Source: Gammaproteobacteria bacterium
Lineage (GTDB): Bacteria; Pseudomonadota; Gammaproteobacteria; Steroidobacterales; GCA-2729495
Reading direction: 5' to 3'
NCBI GenBank assembly: GCA_014337915.1
Contig: QUBU01000011.1
Location: forward strand, 31,807 to 95,806
Length of the DNA stretch: 64,000 bases
Both the position numbers and the translations under genes were made by a program. Below, piece after piece: positions 61,329-64,000 of this stretch; the stretch's first letter is position 1; the number at the start of each line of letters is the position of its first letter. Under the pieces are notes generated by a model that was not told where the DNA came from, did not search any database, and saw nothing but the letters and a program-made list of their open reading frames with translations.

Positions 61329-62198
61329 ATGATCAACAGCATGACCGGTTTCGCCCGCGGCGAAATCGACTCGCCACTGGGTCCGCTGCTGTGGGAGATC
61401 CGCTCCGTCAACCATCGCTACCTCGAAACGCAGTTCAAGCTGCCCGAGGGATTCCGGGCGCTGGAGGCCGAAGCCAGGCAGGTCATCGCCCGCAGCCTGC
61501 GCCGTGGCAAGCTCGATGCGTCACTGACCCTGCGTACATCAGGCCGGGAACAGCTGCAGACCCGGCTGAACCTGCCGCGGGCCCGCGAGATCATCGCCCA
61601 TGCGGCAACCGTCGCCAGCCGGATCACCGGCCCCGCTCCCATCGATCCCGTCGACATCCTGCGCTGGCCCGGCGTCATCGAAGAGCAGGAAACCACCGCC
61701 GACAGCGCCTTCCCGCTCGCCCTGTCCAGCCTCGAGACCACGGTCGCCGCCCTCGCCGCGAGCCGTGCCCGCGAAGGCGCGCGCATCCACGAACTGCTCG
61801 AGGGCCGCTGCGCCGACATCCTCGTGCACGTCAGCGCCGTCCGCGCGCGCCTGCCGCTGGTGCTGCAGGCCATCCGCGAAAAGCTCGCCGAGCGCGTGCG
61901 CAACCTCGCCGCCAGCATCGACCCCGAGCGCCTCGAGCAGGAACTGGTGCTCATCGCCCAGAAGCTCGATGTCAGCGAGGAACTCGACCGCCTCGAAGGC
62001 CATGTCGCCGAATTCCGCGCCACCATGAAGAAGCCCGACGAAGCCGCCGGGCGGCGCCTCGACTTCCTGCTGCAGGAATTCAACCGCGAGGCCAATACGC
62101 TGGCATCGAAATCAGCGGACGCCGAGACCACGCGCCATGCCGTGGACCTCAAGGTGCTGATCGAGCAGATGCGCGAGCAGGTGCAGAACGTGGAGTAG
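61329..62198 (+). CDS. yicC: YicC family endoribonuclease-like protein
   Basis: 289 residues. MINSMTGFARGEIDSPLGPL is the conserved N-terminus; RSVNHRYLETQFKLP, KKPDEAAGRRLDFLLQEFNRE and NTLASKSADAETTRHAVDLK are the signature blocks. E. coli YicC was reported to affect RNA stability as an endoribonuclease. The ATG at 61329 is taken because AAGGA is about ten bases upstream; an ATG at 61320 is too close to it. The last 17 bases of the coding region are repeated 751 bases downstream. Confidence 0.95.
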   Translation: MINSMTGFARGEIDSPLGPLLWEIRSVNHRYLETQFKLPEGFRALEAEARQVIARSLRRGKLDASLTLRTSGREQLQTRLNLPRAREIIAHAATVASRITGPAPIDPVDILRWPGVIEEQETTADSAFPLALSSLETTVAALAASRAREGARIHELLEGRCADILVHVSAVRARLPLVLQAIREKLAERVRNLAASIDPERLEQELVLIAQKLDVSEELDRLEGHVAEFRATMKKPDEAAGRRLDFLLQEFNREANTLASKSADAETTRHAVDLKVLIEQMREQVQNVE

Positions 62199-62199
62199 G
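62182..62199 (+). repeat. Left copy of an att-like repeat at the yicC 3' end
   Basis: TGCAGAACGTGGAGTAGG covers the last five codons and stop of yicC. It matches the copy at 62933-62950 in 17 of 18 bases and in the same reading phase relative to TAG. Confidence 0.6.
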
Positions 62200-62510
62200 T
62201 GCCGTGGGCTTCCGCGCCTTTCCATGCATCACGTCCCGGCGCGTCGAGTTGGCTCCGGCCACCACTCCTCAACGTGTGGCCACAGCCACACATCGGGACA
62301 CGAGACATGGCCGACTGCTCCCGTCCACCGACGCACAAGCGGGTCTGCCCCAGGGAAAGCCTTAAGTAAGCAACCCATTGATTCACAACTGTTCCCGTTC
62401 GCCGCAGGTTACCGTTCCGGCTGACCCCTTAAATTGACTCCAGGCTCATGCCGGAAAGCCACGGGATGCTTCCGGTACACTCGCCCCCAAGGGAATATCC
62501 GGGAGTCGCC
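62199..62510. other. 312-base gene-free stretch after yicC
   Basis: No convincing frame. It holds a small inverted repeat GTGTGGC-CACA-GCCACAC (62274-62291), a stretch of lower GC around 62360-62395 and an ACTCGCC-rich leader before the antitoxin gene. Nothing resembling an integrase gene remains. Confidence 0.5.
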
Positions 62511-62732
62511 ATGACCACCGCCGACATTGCGAAGCTGCCCATAGCTGAAAAGCTCTTGCTCATGGAGCAGCTGTGGGACGCGCTGCGGGTGCAGGCCGAT
62601 AGCAGCGTCGTCCCCGCCTGGCACAAGGACATCCTGGCAGAGCGGCTGCGTCGCCTGGACTCCGGCAGCGAACCCACATCCGATTGGGCCGAGACCAAGG
62701 AGCGCATTCGCTCGCGGATCAAAGCGGGCTGA
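62511..62732 (+). CDS. Addiction-module antitoxin component (PF09720 type)
   Basis: A 73-residue protein: IAKLPIAEKLLLMEQLWDAL and VPAWHKDILAERLRRLDSG match the unstable-antitoxin family that usually precedes a RelE/ParE toxin gene; WAETKERIRSRIKAG closes it. GGGAG sits five bases before the ATG. The partner toxin gene is reduced to a fragment directly downstream, so this antitoxin is orphaned. Confidence 0.85.
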   Translation: MTTADIAKLPIAEKLLLMEQLWDALRVQADSSVVPAWHKDILAERLRRLDSGSEPTSDWAETKERIRSRIKAG

Positions 62733-62734
62733 AG

Positions 62735-62809
62735 GACGATACCGCCACGGTCGTTGCAGTGCTCGATTGTCGGCAGGACCCGGCCTCCATCACAGAGCGC
62801 GTCGGCTGA
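62735..62809 (+). pseudogene. C-terminal remnant of a RelE/ParE-type toxin gene
   Basis: The frame reads DDTATVVAVLDCRQDP followed by ASITERVG and a stop, the usual ending of RelE/ParE toxins. The preceding 70 or so residues are gone, and the remnant begins two bases after the antitoxin stop. Deletion, not frameshift, is the simplest explanation. Confidence 0.7.
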
Positions 62810-62932
62810 ATGCAAGTTCAGTGCTCGGCGAAATGAAACCTGGCGCGTGTAGCTAGTGATGCAGCTGGACCTGCTCTGAGTTGAACGAAACCAATATGAG
62901 TCAAAGCACTAGAGGCATTCCCACCGAGATAT

Positions 62933-62950
62933 TGCAGAACCTGGAGTAGG
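62933..62950 (+). repeat. Right copy of the att-like yicC 3'-end repeat
   Basis: TGCAGAACCTGGAGTAGG, 17 of 18 bases identical to the true yicC end. The codons before TAG read LQNLE against VQNVE in yicC. It lies 46 bases ahead of pspC. Confidence 0.6.
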
Positions 62951-62995
62951 ACGGCGGCAGACCCACAGCGCTCCTACTCCGCTACACTCCCCACC

Positions 62996-63190
62996 ATGAG
63001 CAGGAAACGCCCCTTGCGCCTGTCGCACAACCGCATGCTCGGCGGTGTCTGCGCGGGGATCGCCGAGTATTTCGGCGTCGAAGTCAATTTCGTCCGCCTG
63101 TTCTACCTGCTGACCTCGGCGGCCAGCGCGGTCGCGCCTGGCGTCGTCATCTACCTGGTGCTGTGGCTGATGCTGCCGCCGCCGGAGTGA
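62996..63190 (+). CDS. PspC domain protein
   Basis: 64 residues, all of it a PspC domain: LRLSHNRMLGGVCAGIAEYFGV then VRLFYLLTSAASAVAPG and a hydrophobic helix VVIYLVLWLMLPPPE. Phage-shock-protein C family members are inner-membrane proteins; without pspA or pspB nearby the role is unclear. There is a CTACACT -10-like sequence before it. Confidence 0.88.
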   Translation: MSRKRPLRLSHNRMLGGVCAGIAEYFGVEVNFVRLFYLLTSAASAVAPGVVIYLVLWLMLPPPE

Positions 63191-63202
63191 GTGAGGGCAC
63201 CA

Positions 63203-63246
63203 GACTTTCAGATGCAGATGGCGCGACTTTCAGATGCAGATGGCGC
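63203..63246 (+). repeat. Perfect tandem duplication of 22 bases
   Basis: GACTTTCAGATGCAGATGGC plus GC occurs twice head to tail with no mismatch, between pspC and the PEP-CTERM-like gene. It may be a recent slippage event. Confidence 0.9.
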
Positions 63247-63346
63247 GTCGACAGCGCCGGGCCGCTTGACAGGCGAGGGCCTCCCGGCGCCTTATTCGAC
63301 TGTCAGCCCGAACCCCAACAACAAAGCCAATAAAGGCGGGGGACTT

Positions 63347-64000
63347 ATGTCAAGCGGAAGATTTTCACTTCTGGTGTCGATCTGTCTTGGCCTGCTGGCG
63401 CCGCTTTCATCGAGCCATGCGGTACCGGTCCAGTTCGCGGGCCAGGCAACGGTGGGCGCCCTGCAGGCCACCAATGGCTTCCTCGCCGACTTCCTCGGCA
63501 CCCAGCCGACGGTGGGTGACACGCTGACTTTCAGTATCACCTTCGACACGGATTCCATCGGGCCGCAGCAGCTCCTCGGCCCGGAGATCGCCAGTTACAT
63601 GGGCGGTGTCACGGCATCGAGCTTCACCCTGAACGGTGTCACGCTGCAGACCGCTCCCGGTGATCCCGCAAGCATCCTCGTGACCACGCTCGACACGCCG
63701 GGCGTGCTGGGCATCCCGGGCTTCGCCGACGGCTACGCCCTGACGGCCGGTGGCGCCGCCGACGGCCAGGGCCGGCGCTGGGCGATCAACTTCTTTTTCT
63801 TCGGTGCACAGGGCGGGCTCGCGGACCTCGCGGCACCGACCACCCTGCCGGACATCGCCGGCTTCCAGGCGGTCGGCCTTGGCTTCCGGTCCTTCCGCCC
63901 CACCGGTGACACCGAAACCTTCGACGGCTTCGGTGCACCGCTCGACTCGCTCGCCGCAGTGCCTGCTCCGTCGGCGCTGTGGCTGATGCTGACGGCGATC
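63347..64000 (+). CDS. PEP-CTERM-like secreted protein, 3' end beyond the window
   Basis: An ATG at 63347 after GGGGGAC starts a signal peptide (FSLLVSICLGLLAPLSSSHA). The mature part is beta-rich and Gly/Thr-rich (LTFSITFDTDSIG, SSFTLNGVTLQT). The frame is still open at the window end and reads AAVPAPSALWLMLTAI there. That is the start of a VPxP-type C-terminal sorting signal followed by its helix, of the exosortase (PEP-CTERM/VPLPA) group. At least 218 residues. Function unknown; such proteins are usually surface or exopolysaccharide associated. Confidence 0.75.
   Translation, partial: MSSGRFSLLVSICLGLLAPLSSSHAVPVQFAGQATVGALQATNGFLADFLGTQPTVGDTLTFSITFDTDSIGPQQLLGPEIASYMGGVTASSFTLNGVTLQTAPGDPASILVTTLDTPGVLGIPGFADGYALTAGGAADGQGRRWAINFFFFGAQGGLADLAAPTTLPDIAGFQAVGLGFRSFRPTGDTETFDGFGAPLDSLAAVPAPSALWLMLTAI

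Noticed and set aside
62224..62424. 66-codon frame after yicC
   Set aside because: His/Ser/Gly-rich, no ribosome site and no motif; not supported as a gene.
62896..62949. 17-codon frame ending in LQNLE
   Set aside because: Its end is the duplicated yicC terminus; better explained as repeat DNA than as a peptide gene.

Overview
The window is a GC-rich chromosomal stretch of a gammaproteobacterium, densely packed with genes on both strands. The organism call rests on gene order known from that class: coaBC-radC-rpmBG-mutM-coaD-rsmD-ftsYEX-rpoH, tesA/ybbA-ybbP, and ponA/pilMNOPQ-aroKB-dgt. The high GC, many GTG starts, mixed catabolic genes and a PEP-CTERM-like protein suggest the Xanthomonadales/Nevskiales/Steroidobacterales side of the class. 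That placement is inference; no rRNA or tRNA gene was seen.

Layout. 1-11.2 kb is core housekeeping: coenzyme A synthesis (coaBC, coaD), ribosomal proteins L28 and L33, base-excision repair (mutM), a membrane fatty acid desaturase, gamma-glutamyltransferase, rsmD, the ftsYEX operon and rpoH. A CIRCE operator and a sigma-E-like promoter lie in front of rpoH. 11.2-28.7 kb is mixed metabolism and envelope: an OmpA-like lipoprotein, two MATE exporters, Nudix and DUF924 proteins, a thiolase/dienelactone hydrolase/UbiD-like/Rieske set, a TMTC-like membrane protein, a D,D-carboxypeptidase, DUF3617, DctA, MAPEG, FAH-family and aldehyde dehydrogenase genes. 28.7-39.2 kb is accessory: a J-domain/zinc/PilZ-like fusion, a 34-residue membrane peptide in its own terminated transcript, a barrel protein with a lipoprotein flavocytochrome carrying two C-terminal haem motifs, and a 2044-residue Sec-exported SpvB/VCBS/RHS protein whose stop codon is overlapped by a lipoprotein gene. 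39.6-47.9 kb has an ABC exporter pair with divergent tesA, then pyrF, dgt, aroB and aroK, broken by a 43-bp-arm inverted repeat. 48.1-56.3 kb holds pilQPONM with ponA divergent; the pil leader contains a class I cyclic di-GMP riboswitch. 56.3-64 kb has gltA, rpmE, a pair of consensus DnaA boxes, rdgB, rph, a PP2C phosphatase, yicC, a decayed toxin-antitoxin segment bounded by copies of the yicC 3' end, pspC, and the start of a PEP-CTERM-like protein.

How parts work together. The riboswitch links the secretin and alignment genes of type IV pili to cyclic di-GMP. The rpoH control region suggests that HrcA and the envelope stress sigma factor both feed the heat-shock sigma factor. The yicC segment has the structure of a collapsed integrative element at a known island insertion site. 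No intact transposon, CRISPR array or prophage was found.
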